From assembly GCA_903845045.1 (NCBI GenBank), contig CAIMWA010000356.1, forward strand, positions 1 to 49,455: 49,455 bases of DNA, given 5' to 3'. The translations under genes and the position numbers were made by a program. This DNA comes from an uncultured delta proteobacterium. Lineage in GTDB: Bacteria; Myxococcota_A; Polyangia; Polyangiales; Ga0077539. Below, one piece after another: positions 7,799 to 16,152 of this stretch (position 1 is its first letter; each line of letters starts with the position of its first letter). The notes beneath the pieces are model-generated. The model did no database searches. It was not told the origin of the DNA and saw only the letters and a list, made by a program, of their open reading frames with translations.

Positions 7799-9259
7799 AT
7801 GAAGGCGACGGATGCATCGGAACAGTTTCGGCGGGCGCAGGCGGCGATGGAGATCCTACGTCGGGCGTCGGTTCTCCTCGGTGAAGCGGTGCATCTGGTC
7901 GCCGGGGAGTGCGCGTCATTCCAGACCCTCGAGGCGCTCGGGATGGCGGCGAGCCGGGAGTGCGATCGGATGTTCCTGGGCGCGGAGCTTCAGGAACTGG
8001 CCGACAGCTTCGGCGATCGAATCTCGGTCGGCGGTGTCGAGTACGTCGAGCACTCGCCGGGCACCGTCGAGTACCACTCGCTGAGCGGTCCCATCGAGGT
8101 GCGGCGCTCGACGTACCGGCGCGTCGGTGTGCACAACGGAGCGACGGTGGTCCCGCTGGACCTGGAGGCGGGCCTCATCGAGCGCGCAACGCCGGCGATG
8201 GCCAAGGCGGCGGCGCTGGGCTATGCGAAGCACGAGTTGCGCGGCGTCCTCGAGGATCTCGAGTGCGCGCACCGGGTGCCTCCGTCGCGCGCCACGATGG
8301 AGCGCATGGCCTGCTCCATCGCGGCAGAGGCGAACGTCGCGGCGCCGCTCATCGAGAAGCGGCTGCGGCGCCGGGAACTCCTTCCCGAAGGAGCCCACGG
8401 CATCGTGCTGGGCCTCGATCGCGGGTCCGTTCCGATGGCGGAGGAACGCCCGGCGGGCAAGGCACCGGCCACGCGACGCCGCAAGCGAAAGCAACCCTAC
8501 GAGCGCAAGCCGCCGCCGCCGATCGACGTGAACTGGCGCATGGCGCCGGTAGCGTCGGTGACCATCACGGACGCGAAGGGCGACGCACTGGCGACTCGCA
8601 AGTACGCAGCGACGGCGCAGGACGGGTGGTCGGCGATCTTGGAGCGAGCCGGAGCGGACATCGCCGCCGCCCTCAAGCGGAACCCTTCGCTCGCCGTCGC
8701 CACGGTGCAGGACGGCGCGCACGAACTCTGGAATCTCTCCCGTGCAACCCTCGACGCGATTCCCGCCGTGACATCGTATCTCGAGTGCATCGACCGCTAC
8801 CATGTCTCGGAGCGGCTCGGGAAGATTCTCCAGATCATCGAGCCGGACCCGGTCGACCGAAAGAAGGAGAACGATCGCTGGCAGGCGCTGCTCGACACCG
8901 ACGCCGACGGCATCGACGAGATCGAGAAGGTCGTCCTTCGCGCGAACAGGCGACTCACCGGGCAGGACGTCGAAGCTCTCTCCGAGCACGTGACCTACCT
9001 GCGAAACAACAAGGACCGAATGCGGTACCGCGATCTCGCGCAGGCCGGACTGCCAGTCGGAAGCGGCGCCGTCGAGAGCGCGTGCAACACGGTCCTGAAC
9101 CTTCGCACCAAGCGGAACGCCGAGCACTGGAGCAACCAGGGCCTGCGCGGGGTACTCACCCTGCGCGGCATCCATCAGAGCAAGCGCTTCGACGCCTTCT
9201 GGATGCATCTATCCAAGCAGTATCAGAGCAACGTGATGCCGAGCGCCCGCGCCGCGTAG
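7799..9259 (+). CDS. ISKra4 family DDE transposase
   Basis: This 486-residue transposase has the family's C-terminal signature GSGAVESACN...R.K.AEHW...GLRGVLTLR...RFDAFW. Likely catalytic residues are Asp207 (in GLDRGSVPM), Asp305 (VQDGAHELW) and Glu426 (GSGAVES). A basic patch (RRRKRKQPYERK) sits near 225-238. The ATG at 7799 was chosen because the upstream part of the frame overlaps the accessory ORF and is Arg-Pro rich. It has no frameshift or stop, so the enzyme is probably functional. Confidence 0.9.
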   Translation: MKATDASEQFRRAQAAMEILRRASVLLGEAVHLVAGECASFQTLEALGMAASRECDRMFLGAELQELADSFGDRISVGGVEYVEHSPGTVEYHSLSGPIEVRRSTYRRVGVHNGATVVPLDLEAGLIERATPAMAKAAALGYAKHELRGVLEDLECAHRVPPSRATMERMACSIAAEANVAAPLIEKRLRRRELLPEGAHGIVLGLDRGSVPMAEERPAGKAPATRRRKRKQPYERKPPPPIDVNWRMAPVASVTITDAKGDALATRKYAATAQDGWSAILERAGADIAAALKRNPSLAVATVQDGAHELWNLSRATLDAIPAVTSYLECIDRYHVSERLGKILQIIEPDPVDRKKENDRWQALLDTDADGIDEIEKVVLRANRRLTGQDVEALSEHVTYLRNNKDRMRYRDLAQAGLPVGSGAVESACNTVLNLRTKRNAEHWSNQGLRGVLTLRGIHQSKRFDAFWMHLSKQYQSNVMPSARAA

Positions 9260-9266
9260 TGCGGTG

Positions 9267-9290
9267 GGCTCTGGCGGTGATCCCGGCCCG
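9267..9290 (-). repeat. Right terminal inverted repeat of the IS
   Basis: Reverse complement matches 7456-7479 at 21 of 24 bases; it starts 7 bp after the transposase stop codon. Confidence 0.75.
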
Positions 9291-9539
9291 CGTTGCGCGA
9301 GGTGGGCTCACCGCGCGGCGGCGCTCGGTGCGGCGGCCGGAGCCATCGCCGTCTTCGCGCCTCGAACGATCCAACCCTGCAACACGGAATCTGCGCGCGC
9401 CGTCCGAGGCATGTACTCTCGTGCACTCCGGTGTCGCGATCGTCGCCGGGGTGTCTCGGATGCGGTGTTCGTCGGTGACAGGTGCAGCGCCGATGTCGGA
9501 ATGCGCTGCGGGATCGTGGCCGTTCCGCCACGATGCCGA

Positions 9540-9774
9540 CATCCCCGCGGCCCACTCGCCGTAGCGGTCGTGGTTGACCTTGTCGGCGTCGATGAAGACC
9601 GCGTCGAAGGGTCCCTCGGACTCGATGGTGGGCAGCGTGTCTCCAGACGTGGCCCGTCGTCCCCGCTGCGCGCGCGAGATGGAGGGTGGAGCATCCGGCG
9701 AGCGTGCCCACCTCGATCGGCCCCGCCGCCCGTCGCCGTGCAGTCGAGCTTCGCCTGCGCGGCCCCCGTCGCAC
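9540..9774 (-). pseudogene. Degraded SAM-dependent O-methyltransferase
   Basis: Two family motifs survive on the minus strand in different frames. IEVGTLAGCSTLHLARA (about 9717-9665) is the SAM-binding motif I of caffeoyl-CoA-type O-methyltransferases. PFDAVFIDADKVNHDRYGEW (about 9611-9552) is the downstream metal/SAM motif. The sequence between them is shortened and frameshifted, and the rest of the roughly 220-residue protein is missing. The region 9291-9540 shows no other convincing coding sequence. The adjacent insertion sequence fits with decay of this locus. Confidence 0.65.
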
Positions 9775-9798
9775 CGGCGCGTGTGGCGCGCCGAAGGC

Positions 9799-10800
9799 TC
9801 AGCGGGATGGCGACGGCGCACCCGCCGCAGCGCGGGCCGCGAGGAGCCACGCCGGCAGCACGACCGCGATGAGCTCGCCGAAGATCCTCAGTTCATAAAG
9901 GTTGCCGACGCGCAGCATGCCGGCAAACCACACCGGAAGGATCCACAGCGCGCGGCGGGTGAAGCGATCGGGGATCGTCCGCGCGAAGGCCGCCGCGGGC
10001 ACCCAAAGGAAGCCGAAGCAGCCCAGCACCCTGGACGCCGCGCCGGGATCGGAGAGCAAGCGCAGGTTGTCGTCGAGCGTGTCGACCCACGCCCCGTCGC
10101 CGGCGTTGTGCCGGTAGTGCCAGCGCAGCGCGAGCTTCACTCCGAGCCAGAGCGCGGCCTGCGCGAAGACGTGGGCGGCGAGCTTCCGATCGCCCCCGCC
10201 CCGCGGAACGTCGAAGAGCAGCAGCAGCGGCAGGAAGCACGTCGTCTCGCGCGCGAGCGTCGCGAGCACGAAGCACGGATAGTAGAGCGCCCAGCGCCGC
10301 GCGCGGAGGAGCGAGAGGCAGGCGAGGAACCCCAGCGCCGCCGGAAGGTCCCACGGGAAATACACGTACCGATGCAGCCCGGCCACGTCGCCGAGCAGCA
10401 CGTACTGAAGCGGGATCATCGCCGCGACGAGCGGGCTCGCAAGGACCCCGAAGCGCCGCGCCGCCTCGCGCGATGCGTCGTCCGCGTCGGGCGGCGTGAC
10501 GAGCGCGGTCATGTGCAGTCGAAAGACGATGACCAGCCCGACCGCGGCCGCGGCTTCGACGACGTCGAACGCCGAGCGCGCGTCGCGGGTGAAGGGCGCC
10601 ACGGCGTGCGCGACCCAGCCGGTGAGCGCGCGGTACTGGAACGGCGTCGGAGCGTCGCCGCGCAGCAGCGCCTCGGGCGTCACGTGGGACCAGACGAAGG
10701 TTCCGGCGCGACGCAGCCCCACGACCCAACGCGCGAAGACGAGCAGCGCGAACCCGTACCCCAGCTCCTCGGCGGCGCGGCGTGGCGAGACGACCCCCAC
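9799..10800 (-). CDS. Multi-pass membrane protein, possibly GT-C-like glycosyltransferase
   Basis: This 333-residue protein has about eight hydrophobic segments and conserved-looking polar loops: an early V-T-P-E-A-L loop, H-R-Y-V-Y-F-P-W-D, and A-R-E-T after a membrane segment. Layout resembles integral membrane glycosyltransferases or polymer-processing proteins, but no diagnostic motif is visible and I leave function unassigned. The start is GTG at 10800. It ends at 9799, just beyond the O-methyltransferase remnant on the same strand. Confidence 0.65.
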   Translation of the reverse strand: MGVVSPRRAAEELGYGFALLVFARWVVGLRRAGTFVWSHVTPEALLRGDAPTPFQYRALTGWVAHAVAPFTRDARSAFDVVEAAAAVGLVIVFRLHMTALVTPPDADDASREAARRFGVLASPLVAAMIPLQYVLLGDVAGLHRYVYFPWDLPAALGFLACLSLLRARRWALYYPCFVLATLARETTCFLPLLLLFDVPRGGGDRKLAAHVFAQAALWLGVKLALRWHYRHNAGDGAWVDTLDDNLRLLSDPGAASRVLGCFGFLWVPAAAFARTIPDRFTRRALWILPVWFAGMLRVGNLYELRIFGELIAVVLPAWLLAARAAAGAPSPSR

Positions 10801-11587
10801 CGTGGCTACGCGTCGTCCGCGGCGCGCGGCGCTCCTACGGCAAGCCCCGGCTCGAACGCGCTGCGGCCTCGCTCAGCGACCATGGCCGCGACGATACCGC
10901 GCCCTGCCGCCGCCCGTCCCACGCGCCGGACGCGCGGCGGCGATCGCTCGGACGCCTCGGGCCCGCGGCCATCCCGCCGTACCGCGCACGAAGACGTGGC
11001 CGTGCCGCTCGCAGCGGGTGCTCCTCGACGGGCCGCGGTGTGCGCGCGTGCCGCGCTCGTCGCCGGTTGCAACGGTTCGCCTCCGGGCCGTCCTGCGCGC
11101 TTCCGACATGGACCCGCGACGGCGTGGCGATGGGTGACATCCCCCTCGTCTTCTACGGGTACCTCACCATCTGCGGAAGCGGAACGCCCTGACTGCAGCG
11201 AATCCAGCGTGGCTCCGGTCGAGGGCTCCCGCGCGGCATGACGAGCGTCACGGGAGCCGGGTGCTGCGTGGAACGGATGTTCTGTCGCCTCGCGCGTTCA
11301 TTTGACGCGATGAACTCCCTCCGATCGGGCGGGCGTGCGTCGCTCGCCATGCGCCGCGCCGACGATGGCTGGCTTCAACGGCCCCGGGGCCTTGGACTCG
11401 CGTTCAATCGTTTGGATCGGCGTCCAATACGCTGGATTCACCGTCGCTTCGCACGCCGCTGGCGGACCGCATCGAGCGACGCCCGAGGTGGACGTCGGAC
11501 TCGCGTCCATCGCGGCGACGCGACGTCCCAGACGCGGATCACGGGTTTTCTTTGGGAATTTGATTTTCGCGACGGGCCTGGATGCCC
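10801..11587. other. Region without a convincing gene
   Basis: Several open frames cross this stretch on both strands, but all have Arg/Ala/Pro-rich or low-complexity composition and no recognisable motif. Part of it (11380-11450) is richer in TTGGA/TCCAA words, including TTGGA-6-TCCAA (about 11412-11427). It may be decayed coding DNA plus the enhancer region of the hcp promoter. Confidence 0.45.
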
Positions 11588-11603
11588 TGGCACGACCGGT
11601 GCT
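11588..11603 (+). promoter_or_regulatory. Sigma54-type -24/-12 promoter for hcp
   Basis: TGGCACGACCGGTGCT matches TGGCACG-N4-TTGC at all but one of the conserved positions and has GG-N10-GC spacing. It lies about 90 bp upstream of the hcp start. Sigma54 control of hcp is known in several Gram-negative bacteria. Confidence 0.7.
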
Positions 11604-11691
11604 CTAGTCCGCTCCGCCGGTCGCGCTGCTTGCAGGCTGCGGTGATCGACCGGGCGGGACCCATCCAACAGAGCCGGCACGCGAGGACACC

Positions 11692-12183
11692 ATGGCCGAA
11701 ACCGTACACCTCTATCTCAAGTCGAATGGCGCGGACATCAAGGGTGACAGCTCGCAGAAGAGCCTCGGTCGCGAAGGCAGCATCGAGTGCGTGTACTTCG
11801 AACAGGGCGTCGTCACGGCGCGTGAGTCGGGCTCGGGCATGGCGACCGGCCGCCGGCAGTACACCCCGCTCCTCATCCGCAAGCGCATCGACAAGTCGTC
11901 GCCGCTCATCTCCAAGGCGCTGACCCGCAACGAAGTGATCGGCGGCATCTTCAAGTTCTTCCGCCCGAACCCCACGGGCGACGGCACCACCGAGCAGTTC
12001 TACACGATCGAGATCAAGCAGGGCCGCGTGGCCTCGCACAAGCAGTACGTGCCGGACACCATCGTCCCGGCCACGAGCACCGAGCCCCCCCTGGAGGAGA
12101 TCACGTTCGTGTTCCACACGATCTCGTGGACCTACACGAACGGCGGCGTCACGCACGAGGACACCTGGGATCAGCAGCACTGA
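11692..12183 (+). CDS. hcp: Type VI secretion tube protein Hcp
   Basis: This 163-residue protein is a complete Hcp: MAETVHLYLKSNGADIKGDS at the N-terminus, the GRRQYTPLLIRKRIDKSSPLI region and the C-terminal EEITFVFHTISWTYTNGG strand typical of the Hcp1 beta-barrel. Hcp stacks as hexamers into the T6SS inner tube and can carry effectors. A GAGGA sequence lies 6 bases before the ATG. No other T6SS genes are nearby, so this is an orphan hcp that would work with a distant main cluster. A strong hairpin follows the stop codon directly. Confidence 0.92.
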   Translation: MAETVHLYLKSNGADIKGDSSQKSLGREGSIECVYFEQGVVTARESGSGMATGRRQYTPLLIRKRIDKSSPLISKALTRNEVIGGIFKFFRPNPTGDGTTEQFYTIEIKQGRVASHKQYVPDTIVPATSTEPPLEEITFVFHTISWTYTNGGVTHEDTWDQQH

Positions 12184-12187
12184 TCGA

Positions 12188-12205
12188 CGGTCCCTGACGG
12201 GACCG
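12188..12205 (+). terminator. Hairpin terminator after hcp
   Basis: Perfect 7-bp stem CGGTCCC/GGGACCG with a TGAC loop, 4 nt after the hcp stop. A second inverted repeat (CGAAGCCC 12212-12219 with GGGCTTCG 12252-12259) follows. No T-tract, as is common in high-GC genomes. Confidence 0.55.
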
Positions 12206-12352
12206 ATGGTGCGAAGCCCTCGCGGCGCCTCCTCTCGGGGAGCGCTGGCGGGGGCTTCGGCCATTTGGCGGCCTCGCCCCTCGAGCAGCGCGGCGAGGCC
12301 CGTGGCGTTGGCGTGCGGGATGGCCACCTCGAGGGACGCGCTCGCCCGGGGC

Positions 12353-12840
12353 CCGCGGCGCGACGCCCAACGCGACGCCATCTCGCGCGCGATGGGACCC
12401 GTCTGGGAGGCCAACCACGTCTGGCTCATCTTCGTCATCGTGCTGCTTTTCACGGGCTTTCCGCGCGCGTTCCAAGCGCTCGGCGAGAGCCTCTTCGTGC
12501 CCTTCCATCTCGCGCTCGCGGGCATCACGCTGCGCGGCGGGGCCTTCGTGTTTCGCGCCTACGGACCTCGCGGCGAGGCCTCGCTGCGGCGCTGGGGCGC
12601 CCTCTTCGGCGTCGCCTCGGCGGTCACGCCGGTGCTGCTCGGGATGTGCCTCGGGGCCGTGTCGTCGGGCCGCATCCGCGTCGGCGCCGACGGCGAGATC
12701 AGCACCGGAACCGACGCCTGGCGCTCTCCCGTCGCGCCGCTCACGGGCCTCTTCGCGCTCGCGCTCTGCGCCTATCTCGCCGCGGTCTTCCTCACCGTCG
12801 AGACCGACGGCGAGCTGCGCGAGAAGTCCCATCCCGGGAC
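12353..12840 (+). pseudogene. cydB: Fragment of cytochrome bd oxidase subunit II (CydB)
   Basis: About 160 residues match the N-terminal half of CydB: AMGPVWEANHVWLIFVIVLL, then TGFPRAFQAL, GITLRGGAFVFRAYG and YLAAVFLTVETDGELRE. The first about 50 residues, including the first helix and the G-V-L-x-x-Y-x-x-L-D-G-F-D-x-G segment, are missing, and so is the whole second half after TDGELRE, where the frame passes into an unrelated Pro-rich tail. No cydA is present. The remnant cannot form a working bd oxidase. Position between hcp and the cholesterol-oxidase-like gene marks a recombination scar. Confidence 0.75.
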
Positions 12841-12875
12841 GAGTCCGCCGCCGCCGCCGTGCGCGCGCCCGGCCG

Positions 12876-14543
12876 TCAGCGAAAGTCGTGGGCGAGGATG
12901 TCCTCGACGCAGCGCTCGGCGAGGGCCGTCACCGTGAGCGCGGGGTTCACGCCGCCGGCCGAGCGCGGCAGCAGAGCGCTGTCGACGACGTAGAGCTTCG
13001 GGTGGCCGTTCACGCGCCCGTGGTAGTCGCACGCCTCGCCCAGCACCATGCCGCCGAGCGGGTGGTACGTGAAGCCCCCGAGAATGCCGTTGATCTCGAT
13101 GCCGAGGCTGCTGCCGCGGAGCGTGCCGCCGCTGGCGTTGTTCAGCCGGTCGGCCAGGTTCTGCATCGCAGCGACGGGCGTCGCGTTGGCGCCGTCGGGC
13201 CAGTCGACCACCGAGCGGTCCGCCGCGGGGTCGTAGCGGAAGCTGCCGCGTCCGATGTCGAGCGCCATGCCGAGCTGAAGCAGGCAGTGGCCCTCGATGC
13301 CCGTCGGAAACTGCGCGTGCTCCACGAGCGCCGGCGCCACCGGGTTGTCGAAGTCGACCATGGCCTGCCCCGCGAAGCTCGCCTGCCGCGGGCCCGTGGT
13401 CTCGGTGAGCCCCCAGCGCATGAACATCGCGTTGCCGTTGTTGCCGAAGCCCTGGCCCACGTGCTCGTCGAGGCGCGGCATCAGCCCCTTGGCGCGGGCC
13501 TTCACGAGCAGGTTCGTCGTGCCGTAGGTCCCCGCGGCCATGAAGAGGTACTCGCACGCGTAGGTCTTCGTCTCGAGCACCGTGCCGTCCTCGTCGATGC
13601 GATCGACGAACACGAGGTATCCGCCAGAGCCATCCACGGCGACGTCGCGCACGCGGTGCAGCGGCGCGATGGTGGTCATGCCGGTGGCCTCGGCCGCTGC
13701 GAGGTACGTACGGTCGAGCGAGAGCTTGCTGCCGTTGCTGTTGCCCACGATGCACTCGCCGATGAGCGTCGAGGGCGGAGCGGTGCCGGCGATCTCGCGG
13801 CGCACGACCTCCCAGTCCGCGGCGACACCGACGGAGGTCGCCTCGACGTGGGCCGCGGCAGCATGGGCACGAAAGACGCGCTCGGCGTCGTAGGCCGGGT
13901 TCGCGATGACGTCGTCGGGGATCGTCGTCGTGCGCAGCATCGCCGCGGCGCGCGGGTAGTAGACGTCGCGCATCTCGGCGTAGGGGATCGCCGAGGGATA
14001 GACGCGCGTGAACGCCGACTCGCGCGGCGTGACCACCATGCCGCCGTACACGAGCGACCCGCCGCCGACGCCGGCGCCGGCGTAGAGGTCGATGCCGTTG
14101 CCGCGCACCCTCTCGAGCACGCCCGCGTAGCGCGGAATGCGAAAGGTCGGACCGAACGGGAGGTTCGTCGTCGACTCGAACCAGGCCGAGCGGCCGTCCG
14201 GCGCGAGAAGCCGAGCGAAGGTGTTGTTCGCGCTCGTGAGCGTCCAGCGGCGCCCGCGCTCGAGCATCACCGAGGGGATGCCCGCCTGCGCGAGGCGCAG
14301 CGCCGTCACGGCACCGCCGAAGCCCGTGCCGATGATGACGACGCGCGCGCGAACGGTCCCGCCGTCGGTCACGTTGGCCGTCGTGGCGTCCGTCGTCGCG
14401 CCGGCGTCCGTCCCGCCCGCGGAGCCGTCGCGTCCGCCGTCCATGCCGGCGGTCTGCGGTGCGGCGTCGGTGCACCCCGCACCCACCGCGCCGAAGCCCG
14501 CCGACGCCATCGCCCCGAGGAAGCGCCGCCGATCGATGATCAT
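12876..14543 (-). CDS. Cholesterol oxidase-like GMC oxidoreductase with lipoprotein/Tat-type signal
   Basis: This 555-residue FAD enzyme has the class I (GMC) cholesterol oxidase layout: FAD-binding GTGFGGAVTALRLAQAG (72-88), AGAGVGGGSLVYGGM near 157-171, and the C-terminal FTYHPLGGM...CDYHGRV...LYVVDSALLPRSAGGVNPALT. His494 and Asn533 align by motif with the catalytic His447/Asn485 of Streptomyces ChoA. Family members oxidise and isomerise 3-beta-hydroxysteroids to 3-keto-4-enes with O2. The N-terminus DRRRFLGAM...GAGC combines a Tat-like RR motif with a lipobox (Cys24), followed by a Thr/Ala/Gly/Asp linker, so it is probably exported and surface or envelope anchored. No KstR-like operator lies upstream. 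Confidence 0.85.
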   Translation of the reverse strand: MIIDRRRFLGAMASAGFGAVGAGCTDAAPQTAGMDGGRDGSAGGTDAGATTDATTANVTDGGTVRARVVIIGTGFGGAVTALRLAQAGIPSVMLERGRRWTLTSANNTFARLLAPDGRSAWFESTTNLPFGPTFRIPRYAGVLERVRGNGIDLYAGAGVGGGSLVYGGMVVTPRESAFTRVYPSAIPYAEMRDVYYPRAAAMLRTTTIPDDVIANPAYDAERVFRAHAAAAHVEATSVGVAADWEVVRREIAGTAPPSTLIGECIVGNSNGSKLSLDRTYLAAAEATGMTTIAPLHRVRDVAVDGSGGYLVFVDRIDEDGTVLETKTYACEYLFMAAGTYGTTNLLVKARAKGLMPRLDEHVGQGFGNNGNAMFMRWGLTETTGPRQASFAGQAMVDFDNPVAPALVEHAQFPTGIEGHCLLQLGMALDIGRGSFRYDPAADRSVVDWPDGANATPVAAMQNLADRLNNASGGTLRGSSLGIEINGILGGFTYHPLGGMVLGEACDYHGRVNGHPKLYVVDSALLPRSAGGVNPALTVTALAERCVEDILAHDFR

Positions 14544-14690
14544 TCCCTCGGAGTTCGCGCACCGCTCGGTGCGTTGTCAACCGCGAACCCGGCGCCGCGG
14601 TGCGAACCCAGCTTCGCGTTTGATTTCGCCATGATCCATCGCACCCGCCGCGTTGACGGCGCGATCGGTGGCGCACTAGCCTCGGCGAGG

Positions 14691-15413
14691 GTGAAGAATC
14701 GTCGCGCGACGCTGGGTGCGTGGGTGTTGGGCGCGCTCGTGTGCGGCTGCTACGGCAACGAGGACACGCCGTTTCCGCCCGGTCTCGAGCCATGGGAGGC
14801 GACGAACGCCGCGGCGCTCCCGGCCGCGACCGCGGCAGCTACGTTTCCCGAGACGCTCTCGTACGTCGAGCGCACGTTCACCGAGCCCGGCACGACGACG
14901 GACGCTCCGTCGGTCCACGCGCGGGCGTACATCCAGATGTCGCCGCACGACGTGTGGCTCGCGCTTCGGGACCCGCAGACCGCGCGCGACCCGACCAGCA
15001 CCGATGCGTGGTCCGTGGTCGCCTGGGCCACGGAGCCCACCTACACGTACTCGCTGCGCACCCACACGACGGTGCACTCGCTCATCACGCTCGAGTGGGA
15101 CATGGACTGGCGCCTCGGGATCGTGCAAGGCACCAACGACGCGCCGATCGTGGCGGCGGCGCGGTGGCAGAAGGTCAGCGGCACCACCGTGCTGCAGGTG
15201 CTCGAGGGTTCCATCGTGCTGCGGGCCGTGACCGGCCAGCCGACGGTGACCGAGGTCGACTACCAGTACCACCTGAAGTCGTCGTTCTCGGGCTACGGCG
15301 CCATCGAGTCGTACCTCCAGGTGATCTACGGCCGGCTGCGGGACCGCGCGCACGGGCGCCCCCTCTCGCCCAACGATTGTGCCGGCTGCCCGGCGCCGCC
15401 CGCGGGATACTGA
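14691..15413 (+). CDS. SRPBCC/START-like lipoprotein
   Basis: This 240-residue protein starts at GTG 14691 after a GCGAGG ribosome-binding site. The signal peptide ends LGALVCGC (lipobox). The mature part resembles the helix-grip SRPBCC fold (long N-terminal strand region, D-V-W-L-A-L-R-D, paired strands T-Y-T-Y-S...L-E-W-D-M-D-W, and a long C-terminal helix), a fold that often binds hydrophobic ligands such as sterols. Ligand is not known. The tail contains a CxxC-like NDCAGCPAPP. An ATG at 14632 is an alternative start but would put 20 residues in front of the signal. It is divergent from the cholesterol-oxidase-like gene and 4 bp upstream of the next gene. Confidence 0.65.
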   Translation: MKNRRATLGAWVLGALVCGCYGNEDTPFPPGLEPWEATNAAALPAATAAATFPETLSYVERTFTEPGTTTDAPSVHARAYIQMSPHDVWLALRDPQTARDPTSTDAWSVVAWATEPTYTYSLRTHTTVHSLITLEWDMDWRLGIVQGTNDAPIVAAARWQKVSGTTVLQVLEGSIVLRAVTGQPTVTEVDYQYHLKSSFSGYGAIESYLQVIYGRLRDRAHGRPLSPNDCAGCPAPPAGY

Positions 15414-15417
15414 CGGC

Positions 15418-15963
15418 ATGTCCCGCTCTCTCTCGCGACGCGAGCTTCTCGGCGGCGGAGTCGTGCTGGTCGGCTCTTCGCTGCCGCGCCTCGCCGCCGC
15501 CGCGCCGCGCGTCGGGTCGGCCTTCCCGGCGTGCTCCGCGCGGGACCTGCTCGAGCATCGGCACACGCAGCGAGACCTCGGTCAACGGCGCACCTTCGTC
15601 TGCGCGATCACCGGCCAGGCCGCGACGGAGCAGATGCGGCACTGGCTCAACAACGCCGAGGCGCGCTTCGGCCGCGGCGGCCCCATCGTCGCGTTGGTCG
15701 CCCTCGACGTCGGTCCCTTCGCGTGGGACGGCGTCGTCTGGGGTCAGGCCCGCGAGCACACGCCGGTGTGGCGGCACGGCTACGTCTGGCTCGATCGCGA
15801 CGGCGGCCTGCAGCGCGCGCTGGGCCTTCCCGACGAGGGACCGCTGCCCTGGGCCTACGTCGTGGACCGCGGCGGCGACGTGCTCGCGGCGCACCGAGGC
15901 ATCGCGAGCGACCCCGAGGCCGAGGCCATGTGGCGCTTGATGGCGGCCCCCGACGCCGGCTGA
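15418..15963 (+). CDS. Tat-exported thioredoxin-fold protein
   Basis: This 181-residue protein begins SRRELLGGGVVLVGSSLP, a twin-arginine-type signal. The mature part has a thioredoxin/AhpC-like order of strands (RTFVCAITGQA..., IVALVALDVGPF, GYVWLDRDG, PWAYVVDRGGDVLAAHRG) but lacks a CxxC redox pair, so it may be structural or use another chemistry. ATG at 15418 follows the preceding stop by 4 bp, so the two genes are probably one transcript. Function unknown. Confidence 0.65.
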   Translation: MSRSLSRRELLGGGVVLVGSSLPRLAAAAPRVGSAFPACSARDLLEHRHTQRDLGQRRTFVCAITGQAATEQMRHWLNNAEARFGRGGPIVALVALDVGPFAWDGVVWGQAREHTPVWRHGYVWLDRDGGLQRALGLPDEGPLPWAYVVDRGGDVLAAHRGIASDPEAEAMWRLMAAPDAG

Positions 15964-15989
15964 GCGGTCGTGGCATCGGTCGGTGACCG

Positions 15990-16129
15990 CACCGCGGCCT
16001 CGGCGACGGCGCCACGCTCGCCCTCACGGCGCTGGTCGATCAGCTGTTCGCCGACCTCCAACGCCAGGGCGGGCGCCGCTGGGACAATTCGAGCCTCGAC
16101 ACGCGCCTCGAGCCGAAGAGCCCGTAGGC
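15990..16129 (+). pseudogene. Possible C-terminal remnant of a 3-hydroxyisobutyrate-dehydrogenase-type protein
   Basis: A short frame reading ALTALVDQLFADLQRQGG then RRWDNSSL...RLE and a TAG stop at 16127-16129 looks like the last helix and D-x-S-x-L tail of beta-hydroxyacid dehydrogenases. Nothing upstream supports the rest of such a protein. Tentative. Confidence 0.25.
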
Positions 16130-16152
16130 ACACCGCCCGAGCGGGGGACGCG

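Larger units (their letters stand above)
7456..9290 (+). mobile_element. ISKra4-type insertion sequence
   Basis: Terminal inverted repeats of 24 bp lie at 7456-7479 and 9267-9290 and match at 21 of 24 positions, bracketing a small accessory ORF and a full-length DDE transposase. Total length is about 1.84 kb. I could not see a clear target-site duplication. The two ends and an intact transposase suggest a recent, possibly still active, insertion. Confidence 0.8.

Noticed and set aside
9574..11241. Long + strand frame across the membrane-protein gene
   Set aside because: Low-complexity Arg/Pro/Glu composition, antisense to a clear multi-pass membrane protein, no family resemblance.
11412..11427. 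TTGGA-6-TCCAA inverted repeat upstream of hcp as activator site
   Set aside because: Short arms and a single copy; no second site to support an enhancer.
12888..14690. Upstream extension of the SRPBCC lipoprotein frame
   Set aside because: It is antisense to the cholesterol-oxidase-like gene; the lipoprotein signal starts at 14691.
15977..15989. Small hairpin CGGTC-GGT-GACCG after the thioredoxin-fold gene
   Set aside because: Only a 5-bp stem, no T-tract; too common in this base composition to call a terminator.
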